A stretch of DNA of 64,000 bases from Azoarcus sp. KH32C (GTDB taxonomy: Bacteria > Pseudomonadota > Gammaproteobacteria > Burkholderiales > Rhodocyclaceae): assembly GCF_000349945.1 (NCBI RefSeq), contig NC_020516.1, positions 3,596,001-3,660,000 on the forward strand. The letters are read 5' to 3'. Both the position numbers and the translations under genes were made by a program. Shown piece by piece: positions 32,893-41,538 of this stretch. The stretch's first letter is position 1. Every line of letters begins with the position of its first letter. The notes beneath the pieces were generated by a model. The model ran no database searches, had not been told where the DNA came from, and saw only the letters and a program-made list of their open reading frames with translations.

Positions 32893-32945
32893 GGTCAAGC
32901 TTTGACCCCCAACAAACCTACCTCAAACGGAAGGAGAGATAAAAA

Positions 32946-33533
32946 ATGGAACACACGCTGCCCCCCCTGCCCTATTCCAAGGACGCGCTCGCGCCGCACA
33001 TCTCGGCCGAGACGATGGAATTCCACTACGGCAAGCACCACCAAGCTTACGTCACGAACCTGAACAACCTGATCAAGGGGACCGAGTACGAAAACCTCGA
33101 CCTCGAAGCGATCGTCAAGAAGGCGCCGGCCGGCGGCGTGTATAACAACTCCGCGCAGGTCTGGAACCACACCTTCTTCTGGAACAGCATGAAGCCGAAC
33201 GGCGGCGGCGAGCCGACGGGCGCGCTGGGCGATGCGATCAAGGCGAAGTGGGGTTCGTTCGAGGACTTCAAGAAGGCCTTCACGGCCTCCGCTGTCGGCA
33301 ACTTCGGCTCGGGCTGGACCTGGCTGGTGAAGAAGGCCGACGGCGCCGTCGATATCGTCAACATGGGCGCCGCAGGCACCCCGCTGACGACCGGCGACAA
33401 GGCTCTGCTCTGTATCGATGTCTGGGAACACGCCTACTACATCGACTATCGCAATCGTCGTCCTGATTTCGTCGCGACCTTCCTGAACAGCCTGGCAAAC
33501 TGGGACTTCGCCGCGAAGAATTTCGCCGGCTGA
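32946..33533 (+). CDS. sodB: Iron superoxide dismutase
   Basis: This 195-residue enzyme dismutates superoxide. Metal-ligand segments are MEFHYGKHHQAYV, AQVWNHTFFWNSM and DVWEHAYYIDY, in the order His, His, Asp, His. The wording of the active-site segments (AQVWNHTFFW and GSGWTWLV) fits the Fe type rather than the Mn type. No signal peptide is present, so it is cytoplasmic. It is monocistronic, with its own promoter and a terminator. Confidence 0.97.
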   Translation: MEHTLPPLPYSKDALAPHISAETMEFHYGKHHQAYVTNLNNLIKGTEYENLDLEAIVKKAPAGGVYNNSAQVWNHTFFWNSMKPNGGGEPTGALGDAIKAKWGSFEDFKKAFTASAVGNFGSGWTWLVKKADGAVDIVNMGAAGTPLTTGDKALLCIDVWEHAYYIDYRNRRPDFVATFLNSLANWDFAAKNFAG

Positions 33534-33575
33534 GTCGCAGCACGCTGAGCCGGATCACACGGATCCGGCAGCAAG

Positions 33576-33606
33576 AACCTCCGCGTCGAAAGACCGGAGG
33601 TTTTGT
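33576..33606 (+). terminator. Terminator after sodB
   Basis: AACCTCCG (33576-33583) and CGGAGGTT (33595-33602) form an 8-bp stem followed by TTTTG. A second short hairpin, GCCGGAT/ATCCGGC, lies just before it at 33549-33569. Confidence 0.85.
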
Positions 33607-33703
33607 ATTTTGTGAATATGCTTTTCTGTTTTTCTTCGTTCAGGTTATAAGCGCGCAACGGTAGATTTTCTCCATCGAATTGCATTCAACGGAGAAAATC
33701 AAG

Positions 33704-34714
33704 ATGAAATTCAATCCTCTGCGCCGCGCCCTGCTCGCCGTGGCCCTCACCGCGGGCCTCGCCGGCTTCGCTCACGCCGAAACGACGCTGCTGAACGTCT
33801 CGTACGATCCGACGCGCGAGCTCTATCAGGCCTACAATCCCGAATTCGCGAAGTACTGGAAGGCCAAGACCGGCCAGGACGTCACAATCAAGCAGTCGCA
33901 TGGCGGCTCGGGCAAGCAGGCGCGCGCGGTGATCGACGGACTGGAGGCGGACGTCGTGACGCTCGCGCTCGCCTACGACATCGACGTCATCGCCGAGAAG
34001 ACGGGGAAGATCCCGGCGAACTGGCAGAAGCGGCTGTCGAACAACAGCGCGCCCTATACCTCGACGATCGTCTTCCTCGTACGCAAGGGCAATCCGAAGG
34101 GCATCAAGGACTGGGGCGACCTGGTGAAGCCGGGCGTCGAGGTGATCACGCCGAATCCGAAGACGTCCGGCGGCGCACGCTGGAACTACTTGGCGGCTTG
34201 GGGCTATGCGCTGCAGAAACCGGGCGGCAACGACGCGAAGGCGAAGGAGTTCGTGACGGAACTCTTCAAGCATGTGCCGGTGCTCGACTCGGGGGCTCGC
34301 GGCGCAACGAACACGTTCGTGCAGCGTGGCATCGGCGATGTGCTGCTCGCGTGGGAGAACGAGGCGATCCTGTCGGTGAACGAGCTCGGGCCGGAGAACT
34401 TCGAGATCGTCGTGCCGTCGGTGTCGATTCTCGCCGAGCCGCCGGTGACGGTGGTCGACGGCGTTGCAGCGAAGCGCGGGACGGCGGAGATCGCGAAAGC
34501 CTATGTCGATTATCTGTATTCGCCCGCCGGCCAGAAGATCGCCGCGCAGCACTACTACCGTCCGGCAAAGCCTGAACTGGCCGATCCGAAGGACGTGGCG
34601 CGCTTCCCGAAGGTGAAGACCTTCACGATCGACAGCCTGTTCGGCGGTTGGGCGAAGACGCAAAAGGCGCACTTCGACGACGGCGGCGTGTTCGACCAGA
34701 TCTTCGCAAGATAA
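33704..34714 (+). CDS. sbp: Sulfate/thiosulfate ABC transporter periplasmic binding protein
   Basis: This 336-residue protein has a Sec signal peptide, MKFNPLRRALLAVALTAGLA, cleaved after GFAHA at about residue 25. The mature part shows the sulfate-binding protein pattern NVSYDPTRELYQAYN, QSHGGSGKQARAVIDGL and PKTSGGARWNYLAAW. It delivers sulfate to the CysTWA transporter, whose genes lie 5 kb downstream. GGAG lies upstream of the ATG at 33704. It is followed by an alpha/beta hydrolase gene. Confidence 0.96.
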   Translation: MKFNPLRRALLAVALTAGLAGFAHAETTLLNVSYDPTRELYQAYNPEFAKYWKAKTGQDVTIKQSHGGSGKQARAVIDGLEADVVTLALAYDIDVIAEKTGKIPANWQKRLSNNSAPYTSTIVFLVRKGNPKGIKDWGDLVKPGVEVITPNPKTSGGARWNYLAAWGYALQKPGGNDAKAKEFVTELFKHVPVLDSGARGATNTFVQRGIGDVLLAWENEAILSVNELGPENFEIVVPSVSILAEPPVTVVDGVAAKRGTAEIAKAYVDYLYSPAGQKIAAQHYYRPAKPELADPKDVARFPKVKTFTIDSLFGGWAKTQKAHFDDGGVFDQIFAR

Positions 34715-34741
34715 TGGCTAAGGGCACCGGGGAGGACTTCG

Positions 34742-35425
34742 ATGCGACACACGACGCTGATCGTTCCGGGCTTTCATGGCAGCGGCCCCGACCACTGGCA
34801 GACCTGGCTGGAGGCGCAGTTGCCGAATGCGCGGCGCGTCGGCGGCATCGACTGGGAGGCGCCGGTGCTGGCGCGCTGGGCGGGCGCCGTGCGTCGGGAG
34901 ATCGACGAAGCGTCGCACGCGGTGTGGATCGTTGCGCACAGTTTCGGCTGCCTCGCGAGCGTCGTCGCGGCAGCCGATCGCCCCGAGCGGGTCGCAGGAG
35001 CGCTGCTGGTGGCCCCCGCCGACCCGGCGCGCTTCGGACCGCTGGGGCTCGCCGAGGAGGCAGCGCACCACGGAGACACGCTCGGCCCATGGCTGCCCTC
35101 GGGACAGCTCGGATTCCCATGTGCGGTGATCGCAAGCACCAACGATCCATGGGTGCGGCTGACCGTCGCCGCGTATTGGGCGGATCGCTGGGGGAGCCGT
35201 TTCATCAGCATCGGTGCGGCCGGTCACATCAACGTCGATTCCGGCTTCGGGCCGTGGCCGTACTGCCTCGAACTGCTGCAAGGCATGCAGCAGGCGCACG
35301 AGGACTTGCCGCTGGGCGCGATCGGCGGTGCCAAGGTGTCGCACAAGGGGCGCCGCAGCGCACTGGCGCGGCTGCGGCACCATACGCGCGCGTCGCTCGA
35401 GTCGCAGCGGAATGATGTGGCATAG
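34742..35425 (+). CDS. RBBP9/YdeN-family alpha/beta hydrolase
   Basis: This 227-residue serine hydrolase has the family opening IVPGFHGSGPDHWQTWLE, the nucleophile elbow VAHSFGCLAS and a late catalytic His segment GAAGHINVDSGFG. The acid is probably the Asp in STNDPWV. The substrate is unknown. It follows sbp by 27 bp with a GGGGAGG ribosome binding site, so it may be co-transcribed with the sulfate-binding protein; similar pairing is seen in related bacteria. Confidence 0.9.
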   Translation: MRHTTLIVPGFHGSGPDHWQTWLEAQLPNARRVGGIDWEAPVLARWAGAVRREIDEASHAVWIVAHSFGCLASVVAAADRPERVAGALLVAPADPARFGPLGLAEEAAHHGDTLGPWLPSGQLGFPCAVIASTNDPWVRLTVAAYWADRWGSRFISIGAAGHINVDSGFGPWPYCLELLQGMQQAHEDLPLGAIGGAKVSHKGRRSALARLRHHTRASLESQRNDVA

Positions 35426-35599
35426 GACATCCTCTCCCAGGGCTCCGACGACAATCGCGTTCTGGCGAGTCGCAGAACTGCCCGGCGCGAACGCCGGCCT
35501 CGGTCGCTTCGTCCAATATCACACGGACTTCGGCTGCGCTGACGGGAAAGCGCGATGAAGACTTTTCTCCGTACCAGTCATGTTTTAGAGGAATCCACC

Positions 35600-35734
35600 G
35601 TGCCCGCGGCACCCGATCCACGCGACGAGGAGGAAAAGGAACGTTACGTGACGCGCCAGTTATGGTGGGCGCTGATCGGACTGATCCTGTTCGCTCTGGT
35701 GATGTTCTTGGGTTGGGGCGGCGCGCACGTCTGA
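35600..35734 (+). CDS. Small single-pass membrane protein
   Basis: The predicted product has 44 residues starting at the GTG at 35600, which is preceded by AGAGGAATCCACC. An in-frame ATG at 35555 would give 59 residues. A charged N-terminal part (DPRDEEEKERYVTRQ) is followed by one transmembrane segment (about residues 21-39) and a short Gly-rich end. I do not recognise a family. It lies 174 bp downstream of the hydrolase gene on the same strand. The good ribosome binding site and acidic-then-hydrophobic layout support a real gene. Confidence 0.6.
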   Translation: MPAAPDPRDEEEKERYVTRQLWWALIGLILFALVMFLGWGGAHV

Positions 35735-36073
35735 TTCGCCTTCGCCCGCGAACCAGTTCGCTTCAGTCGGGTCCCCCCCGGCGATGGCTTACCGGAGTTA
35801 CATCGTGAGCATCGTGCCGCGAAGCGTACGGGAAGCTTCTTGGCCTGGTCGGCTTCGACGGGCGAAAGCTCTTCCTGAGTCCCGCCTCAACCGCGCAGTT
35901 TCCGCACAATGCCCCTTCCGGGCCGCCAAGTCGGCCCGATACGGTACGCATAATTACACGCCTCCCGGTATTTCCGTGCACTAGGCACGATGGATATTCT
36001 CGTCGGCAATCTAGCGGCCCAAGCCATCGACTGGTAAAGCTGCCAAGAAGAACGCGCCACAGGGAGTTCGCCC
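35735..36073. other. Gap without a convincing gene upstream of the FIST gene
   Basis: This 339-bp stretch holds short open frames on both strands, but none has a family pattern or a good ribosome binding site. I looked for a cyclic-di-GMP (GEMM) riboswitch because of the following GGDEF gene and found no match to its conserved core. A -10-like CATAAT lies near 35949. Confidence 0.5.
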
Positions 36074-36487
36074 ATGGAAATCCACCAGTTGCGCTGGACC
36101 TCTAATGACGGATGGGAGACGTCGCCGACCTCCTCGGGCGCCGCGGATCTCGTGTTCGCCTTCGCAGACGCTGCCTATTTTCGGGAATCCGCCTGTTACG
36201 CAGACCTCCGCCGAATGTTCCCGGTGGCCCACATTGTCGGCTGCAGTTCCTCGGGCAACATCAACAACATCGAGATCTCCGACGGCGATATCGTCGTCAC
36301 CGCGGTGGACCGGCGGCTCGTGCTCGGCCAAGTGACCGAGGAGGAGCTCGACATCGTGCCGGAACGCCTCGGCCCGATCGCCACGATCACGGGCTTCTAT
36401 TCCTACGGCGAGCTCGCCCCACTCAACAAGGTGGTCCGCTGCCAGCTCCATAACCAGTCGATGACGCTGACAACGCTGAGCGAGTAA
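36074..36487 (+). CDS. FIST-domain protein reduced to its two ends
   Basis: This 137-residue protein joins the start of a FIST_N domain to the end of a FIST_C domain. Residues 1-79 contain LVFAFADAAYFRE, FPVAHIVGCSSSGNI and DIVVTAV, the N-terminal FIST pattern. Residues 82-137 contain VLGQVTEEELD, ITGFYSYGELAP and CQLHNQSMTLTTLSE, the very end of FIST_C. Full FIST proteins are about 380 residues, so roughly 240 central residues are missing with the frame kept. FIST is a small-ligand sensory domain paired with signalling enzymes, and a PAS-GGDEF-EAL gene starts four bases after this stop. Sensing may be altered or lost. Confidence 0.85.
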   Translation: MEIHQLRWTSNDGWETSPTSSGAADLVFAFADAAYFRESACYADLRRMFPVAHIVGCSSSGNINNIEISDGDIVVTAVDRRLVLGQVTEEELDIVPERLGPIATITGFYSYGELAPLNKVVRCQLHNQSMTLTTLSE

Positions 36488-36491
36488 CCGG

Positions 36492-38792
36492 ATGGAGCCC
36501 GCCCCTTCGCCTGCGGCGCCCCATGCGACGCATCGTTTGCTCCGGCGCCAGCTGCGACACATCTTTGGTGCCGAGATCGCAGCCGAAGGCGACTGGGGTG
36601 CGCTGCTGCAGGCGGTCGACGACGCCTACCACGACGCCGATTGCGAACGGCGGCTGCTCGAGACTGCGCTCGAGGTCAGCGCGCAGGAATTGACCGAAGC
36701 CAACAACAAGCTGCGTCTGTTCATCGACAACGCCCCCGCAGGCATCGTGATGTTCGACCGCGAGCTGCGCTACCTCTTCGCCAGCCGCCGCTGGCTTCAG
36801 GAGCGCCAGGTCAAGCTCCACGACGTCGTCGGCCGGAACTACCGCGAGATCCGGCTCACGACAACCGACCGCTGGGAAGAGATCCTGCTCCGCTGCGTCG
36901 CCGAAGACACCGGACGTTGCGACGACGAGGCACTCCCTCTGCCCGATGGTGGCACGTGCTGGATGCGCCGCGAGATCCATCCCTGGCACGATGCCGACGG
37001 CGTCGTCGGCGGCATCATCGTGATGATCGAGGACATCACGGACCGCAAACGGGCCGAGGAGCAGATGCGCATCGCGGCCGTGGCCTTCCAGTCGCGCGAC
37101 GGGATGATCGTGACCGATGCCGAGGGCACGATCATGCAGGTCAACCAGGCCTTCACCGACGTCACCGGCTACACCGCGGAAGACGCCATCGGCAAGCGGG
37201 TGGCGCTGCTGCATTCCGGCCGTCAGGACGCCACCTTCTACCGCAACATGTGGGAGGCGATCGCCCACGAAGGCCGCTGGGAAGGCGAAATCTGGAACCG
37301 GCGCAAGGATGGCGGCATCTTTCCCGGATGGTTGACGATCTCCGGCATCGGCGACGCCGGCGGCAAGATCACGCATTACCTCGGCACTTACGCCGACATC
37401 AGCGAACCCCGCGAAGCCACACGCAAGCTCCTCGAGCTCGCGTTCTACGATCCGCTCACGGCCCTACCCAACCGGCGCCTGCTGCTCGACCGGTTGCACA
37501 AGGCTATTGCGGCCAGTGCCCGTTCGGGCCAATTCGGCGCCGTGCTGCTGATCGACCTCGACCACTTCAAGACGCTCAACGACACTCGCGGTCACGACAT
37601 TGGCGACGAGTTGTTGATCCACGTCGCGCGGCGGCTGCGCGAATTGATCCGGGGAGCCGACTCCGCAGCAAGGCTCGGCGGCGACGAATTCGTCGTCCTG
37701 CTCGAAGGCCTCAACGAAGAACAACTCACCGCCGCCAACGTCGCCGAAACGATCGCGGCAAAGCTCAGCATCGCGATCTCGCGGCCGGTGATCCTGAAAG
37801 GAGAAATCCACCACGTCACGCCCAGCATCGGCGTCACGCTCTTCCATCATGCGACGCAAGACGCCGAGGCCCTGCTCAAACAGGCCGACCTCGCCCTCTA
37901 CCAGGCCAAGGACGCCGGCCGCAACGCGGTCCGCTTCTACAACCCGGCGATGCAGGCCGCGGTCGAAGCGCGCGTCAGACTGGAGGCCGGGCTGCGGCGG
38001 GCGTTGACCGCAGACGAATTCGTTCTGCACTACCAGCCCCAGGTGGACGCTGCCGGTCGCCTGATCGGCGCAGAGGCCCTGCTGCGCTGGCGGCCTCCGG
38101 GACAGCCGATGATCTTGCCGGCGGACTTTATCCCCGTCGCCGAAGACAGCGGCCTGATCGTGCCGATCGGGCGCTGGGTCCTCGACACGGCGTGCCGGCA
38201 ACTCGCCGCGTGGTCCGACGCCCCCGAGACCCGCGACCTGCAACTGGCCGTCAACATCAGCGCCCGCCAGTTCCGCCAGCCCGACTTCGTCGAACATGTA
38301 CGCATGGCCGTGCGGAGCAGCGGTGCGAATCCCGCGCGTCTGAAGCTGGAACTGACCGAACGCTACGTCCTGGAAGACATCGAACATGTGGTCAGGACGA
38401 TGCAGATGCTGAAGCAGGATGGCGTCGGCTTTTCGATTGACGACTTCGGCACCGGGTATTCGTCGCTCGCCTACCTCAAACGGCTGGCGCTGGATCAACT
38501 CAAGATCGACCAGAGCTTCGTGCGCGACATCGCCGACGATGCAGACGACCGCGCCATCGTCCATGCCATCATCTCCCTTGCCGAAAGCCTGGGCCTGCAA
38601 GTGATCGCCGAAGGGGTCGAAACCGCTGCCCAGTTCGACTTCCTCGCCGCCCACAACTGCCAGGGCTACCAGGGCTATCTATTCGGACGCCCGGGCCCCG
38701 TCGAGCAAATGGACACTCGGCCTCGCGGCGGGACAGGGTCGTCCGCATGCCCCGGTGCTGCCTTTGACGGCCGCGCGGATGGCAAACCGTAG
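36492..38792 (+). CDS. PAS-PAS-GGDEF-EAL cyclic-di-GMP turnover protein
   Basis: This 766-residue cytoplasmic protein has no clear membrane segment. An N-terminal helix bundle (LLRRQLRHIFG to about residue 75) is typical of sensors coupled to FIST proteins. PAS domains lie at about 75-185 and 195-310. The GGDEF domain has intact GGDEF and an inhibitory RxxD (RGAD) five residues before it. The EAL domain has EALLRW, KLELTE, DDFGTGYSSL and EGVE, all intact. It can therefore in principle make and degrade cyclic-di-GMP. The last 30 residues are unconserved and overlap the antisense gene at 38675-39556. Confidence 0.95.
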   Translation: MEPAPSPAAPHATHRLLRRQLRHIFGAEIAAEGDWGALLQAVDDAYHDADCERRLLETALEVSAQELTEANNKLRLFIDNAPAGIVMFDRELRYLFASRRWLQERQVKLHDVVGRNYREIRLTTTDRWEEILLRCVAEDTGRCDDEALPLPDGGTCWMRREIHPWHDADGVVGGIIVMIEDITDRKRAEEQMRIAAVAFQSRDGMIVTDAEGTIMQVNQAFTDVTGYTAEDAIGKRVALLHSGRQDATFYRNMWEAIAHEGRWEGEIWNRRKDGGIFPGWLTISGIGDAGGKITHYLGTYADISEPREATRKLLELAFYDPLTALPNRRLLLDRLHKAIAASARSGQFGAVLLIDLDHFKTLNDTRGHDIGDELLIHVARRLRELIRGADSAARLGGDEFVVLLEGLNEEQLTAANVAETIAAKLSIAISRPVILKGEIHHVTPSIGVTLFHHATQDAEALLKQADLALYQAKDAGRNAVRFYNPAMQAAVEARVRLEAGLRRALTADEFVLHYQPQVDAAGRLIGAEALLRWRPPGQPMILPADFIPVAEDSGLIVPIGRWVLDTACRQLAAWSDAPETRDLQLAVNISARQFRQPDFVEHVRMAVRSSGANPARLKLELTERYVLEDIEHVVRTMQMLKQDGVGFSIDDFGTGYSSLAYLKRLALDQLKIDQSFVRDIADDADDRAIVHAIISLAESLGLQVIAEGVETAAQFDFLAAHNCQGYQGYLFGRPGPVEQMDTRPRGGTGSSACPGAAFDGRADGKP

Positions 38793-39556
38793 CCAAAGCC
38801 CTGGACCAGCACGCCCGCCGGCCACTCGCCGTCGCCGACGGACTCCATTCGCTTCACAATGACGGTCGGCGGCACCACCGATTCATGCAGACGGTCGAAC
38901 AAGCGCTGCGCAGCGCTATCCTCCAGCAGCGTCGCCGCGTCGATCTTGACGAACTGCGCCGGCACGACTGCCGACAGCCTTTGCCACTGCGCGACCGATT
39001 CGACGTTCACAGCGACCTGGAAGCCGTTGTGACGGTAGTTGCGCAGCACGAAGGACAGCAAGTCGATCTGTCGGCTCGCCACCGCCGGCGCCTCGATGAC
39101 GATCCGCTCGGGCGGCAGCCCCAGCGCATCGATCACCTTGCGAAAGGCCGCGCCGTGGTCGCCCGCCACGGCCGCCAGCAGCCGTCCGTGCACATTGAGG
39201 AACAGCAAGCCGTCGCCGCCTACCGACGCGATGTAATTGAGCGCATGCACCGTGCGGGCCAAGCGATCGAGCGCCACGAGGCGGTCGTCGTCCGCATTTG
39301 CCGAAAACAGCACCCAGGGCGACAGGTCCCGTTCGCCACTTCCCAGGCAACGCAGGAAAGCCTCGTGGCCGATGGCGACGTGCCGCTGCGGATCGACGAT
39401 CGGCTGGAACACGCTCGACAACTCGCATCCGAACCAGTCTCCGACCACCCCGCCGTCGGCGAGACGGCGCAACTGCTTGCCCGCCTGCCGTTCGAGCGGC
39501 AGACGATCGAGGAATTCGCGTACGCGGTCCGGTGCCTGCAATGTCGTTTTTGTCAT
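38675..39556 (-). CDS. Degenerate EAL-domain protein
   Basis: This 293-residue protein has an EAL-type fold (VFQPIVDPQRHVAIGHEAFLR, LFLNVHG, VKIDAATLL) but a poor active site. EAFLR replaces EALLR, IEAPA replaces the ELTE-type motif, and the DDFG loop is absent (NGFQVAVNVES). It is therefore probably a binding or regulatory protein rather than a phosphodiesterase. The EAL domain ends near VQGFGYGLPS, and the remaining 35 residues are encoded antisense to the tail of the PAS-GGDEF-EAL gene. It lies between that gene and cysT. Confidence 0.85.
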   Translation of the reverse strand: MTKTTLQAPDRVREFLDRLPLERQAGKQLRRLADGGVVGDWFGCELSSVFQPIVDPQRHVAIGHEAFLRCLGSGERDLSPWVLFSANADDDRLVALDRLARTVHALNYIASVGGDGLLFLNVHGRLLAAVAGDHGAAFRKVIDALGLPPERIVIEAPAVASRQIDLLSFVLRNYRHNGFQVAVNVESVAQWQRLSAVVPAQFVKIDAATLLEDSAAQRLFDRLHESVVPPTVIVKRMESVGDGEWPAGVLVQGFGYGLPSARPSKAAPGHADDPVPPRGRVSICSTGPGRPNR

Positions 39557-39775
39557 GTCCCGCTCCCGTTGCTGCTACATCTAAATGGATGCGGAGAACT
39601 CTATGACGCACCAGCTGCGAAACGAACCAAGAAATCCTGCAGAACATTGCAGCGATCCGGGATTCGCCGGCGTACGCCTTAGCAGAAATTCGAATAACCA
39701 GCCCGTTTTTTATTATTTACGGAGCACAAGGCCGCGCAATTAGACTTCATTCAACAAAAGCATATGGAGCTCGAC

Positions 39776-40615
39776 ATGAGCGCCGCGACACAAACCTTTC
39801 GCGTGCTACCGGGCTTCCGCCTGACGCTCGGCTACACCCTCTTCTACCTCTCGCTGATCGTGCTCTTGCCGCTCGGCGCGGTGTTCCTGAAGACTGCGAG
39901 CCTCAGCCTCGACGAGTTCTGGCATGTCATCAGCGCGCCGCGCGTGGTTGCGAGCTACAAGCTGTCCTTCGGGATGTCGCTGGCCGCCGCGGCGATCAAC
40001 GCCGTGTTCGGCCTGATGCTCGCCTGGTCGCTCGTGCGCTACAGCTTTCCAGGCAAACGGCTGATCGACGCACTGGTCGACCTCCCCTTCGCGCTGCCCA
40101 CCGCCGTGGCCGGCATCGCGCTCACCGCGCTCTACGCCAAGAACGGCTGGATCGGACAGTTCCTCGAACCGCTGGGCATCAAGGTCGCCTTCAAGCCGCT
40201 CGGCGTGCTCGTCGCGCTCGTCTTCATCGGCCTGCCCTTCGTCGTGCGCACCGTGCAGCCGATCCTCGAAGACCTCGACACCGAAATCGAGGAAGCCGCC
40301 GCGAGCCTCGGCGCACAGCGCTGGCAGACCTTCCGTCACGTGATCCTGCCGGTGATCCTGCCGGCGCTGATGACCGGCTTCGCGCTCGCCTTCGCCCGCG
40401 CGGTCGGCGAATACGGTTCGGTGATCTTCATCGCCGGCAACATCCCGATGGTTTCCGAGATCACGCCGCTGATGATCATCACCAAGCTCGAACAATACGA
40501 TTACGCCGGCGCCACCGCGATCGCCGTCGTGATGCTGCTGCTGTCCTTCGCCCTGCTGCTCCTCATCAACACCCTGCAGGCGTGGACTGCCAAACGTACC
40601 GGGAGGAACCGCTGA
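39776..40615 (+). CDS. cysT: Sulfate/thiosulfate ABC transporter permease CysT
   Basis: This 279-residue permease has six hydrophobic helices and the inner-membrane-component signature EEAAASLGAQRWQTFRHVIL, which contacts the CysA ATPase. I chose the ATG at 39776 because GGAG lies six bases upstream; the ATG at 39764 includes that GGAG in the coding sequence. Together with CysW it forms the sulfate channel. Its stop overlaps the cysW start by one base. The 219 bp before it hold no other gene. Confidence 0.97.
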   Translation: MSAATQTFRVLPGFRLTLGYTLFYLSLIVLLPLGAVFLKTASLSLDEFWHVISAPRVVASYKLSFGMSLAAAAINAVFGLMLAWSLVRYSFPGKRLIDALVDLPFALPTAVAGIALTALYAKNGWIGQFLEPLGIKVAFKPLGVLVALVFIGLPFVVRTVQPILEDLDTEIEEAAASLGAQRWQTFRHVILPVILPALMTGFALAFARAVGEYGSVIFIAGNIPMVSEITPLMIITKLEQYDYAGATAIAVVMLLLSFALLLLINTLQAWTAKRTGRNR

Positions 40616-41538
40616 TGGCCGGCGCGAGCACCATGAGCTGGGGCGGGCCCGTCGACGCCGCCGCCCGCTTTGAATCGAAGGCCGCGACACGCGAGACACC
40701 ATTCGTCAAATGGCTGATCCTCGGCATCTCGCTCACCTTCTTCGCAGTCTTCCTGCTGTTGCCGCTCGTCGCCGTCTTCGTCGAGGCGCTGCGCAAGGGT
40801 TGGAGCACCTACCTGTCGGCACTCGCGCATGAAGATGCGCTTTCCGCAGTCAAGCTCACGTTGATCGCGGCGGTCATCGCCGTGCCGCTCAACCTCGTCT
40901 TCGGCGTCTGCGCCGCGTGGGCAATCGCGAAGTTCGAGTTCCCTGGCAAACACTTCCTGATCACGCTGATCGACCTGCCCTTCTCGGTGTCGCCGGTGAT
41001 CGCGGGCCTGATCTACGTGCTGCTGTTCGGCGCACAGGGCTGGTTCGGGCCGTGGCTCGCGGAGCACGACCTGAAGATCATCTTCGCTGTGCCGGGCATC
41101 GTGCTCGCAACCGTGTTCGTGACCTTCCCCTTCGTCGCCCGCGAACTGATCCCGCTGATGCAGGCGCAGGGGCGCGAGGAGGAGGAAGCCGCGATCGTGC
41201 TCGGCGCCAACGGCTGGCAGACCTTCTGGTACGTCACGCTGCCGAACATCAAGTGGGGCCTGCTGTACGGCGTGATCCTGTGCAACGCCCGCGCGATGGG
41301 CGAGTTCGGCGCGGTGTCGGTCGTCTCCGGCCACATCCGCGGTCAGACGAACACGCTGCCGCTGCACGTCGAGATTCTCTACAACGAATACCAGTTCGCC
41401 GCAGCCTTCGCCGTGGCCTCGCTGCTGGCCCTGCTCGCGCTCGCGACCCTCGCGATCAAGACCTGGGTCGAGCACCGCGCGGCCCACACCGACACGGACG
41501 ACATCACCACCGAAACCCCACAGGACGCCGCATCATGA
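40615..41538 (+). CDS. cysW: Sulfate/thiosulfate ABC transporter permease CysW
   Basis: This 307-residue permease has six hydrophobic helices and the signature EEEAAIVLGANGWQTFWYV. The ATG at 40615 overlaps the cysT stop by one base and is preceded by GGGAGG. It forms a heterodimeric channel with CysT. The stop overlaps cysA by four bases (ATGA), so all three genes are translationally coupled. Confidence 0.97.
   Translation: MAGASTMSWGGPVDAAARFESKAATRETPFVKWLILGISLTFFAVFLLLPLVAVFVEALRKGWSTYLSALAHEDALSAVKLTLIAAVIAVPLNLVFGVCAAWAIAKFEFPGKHFLITLIDLPFSVSPVIAGLIYVLLFGAQGWFGPWLAEHDLKIIFAVPGIVLATVFVTFPFVARELIPLMQAQGREEEEAAIVLGANGWQTFWYVTLPNIKWGLLYGVILCNARAMGEFGAVSVVSGHIRGQTNTLPLHVEILYNEYQFAAAFAVASLLALLALATLAIKTWVEHRAAHTDTDDITTETPQDAAS

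Noticed and set aside
35735..36073. Cyclic-di-GMP (GEMM) riboswitch before the FIST-GGDEF genes
   Set aside because: The conserved core and tetraloop-receptor sequences were not found on either strand.
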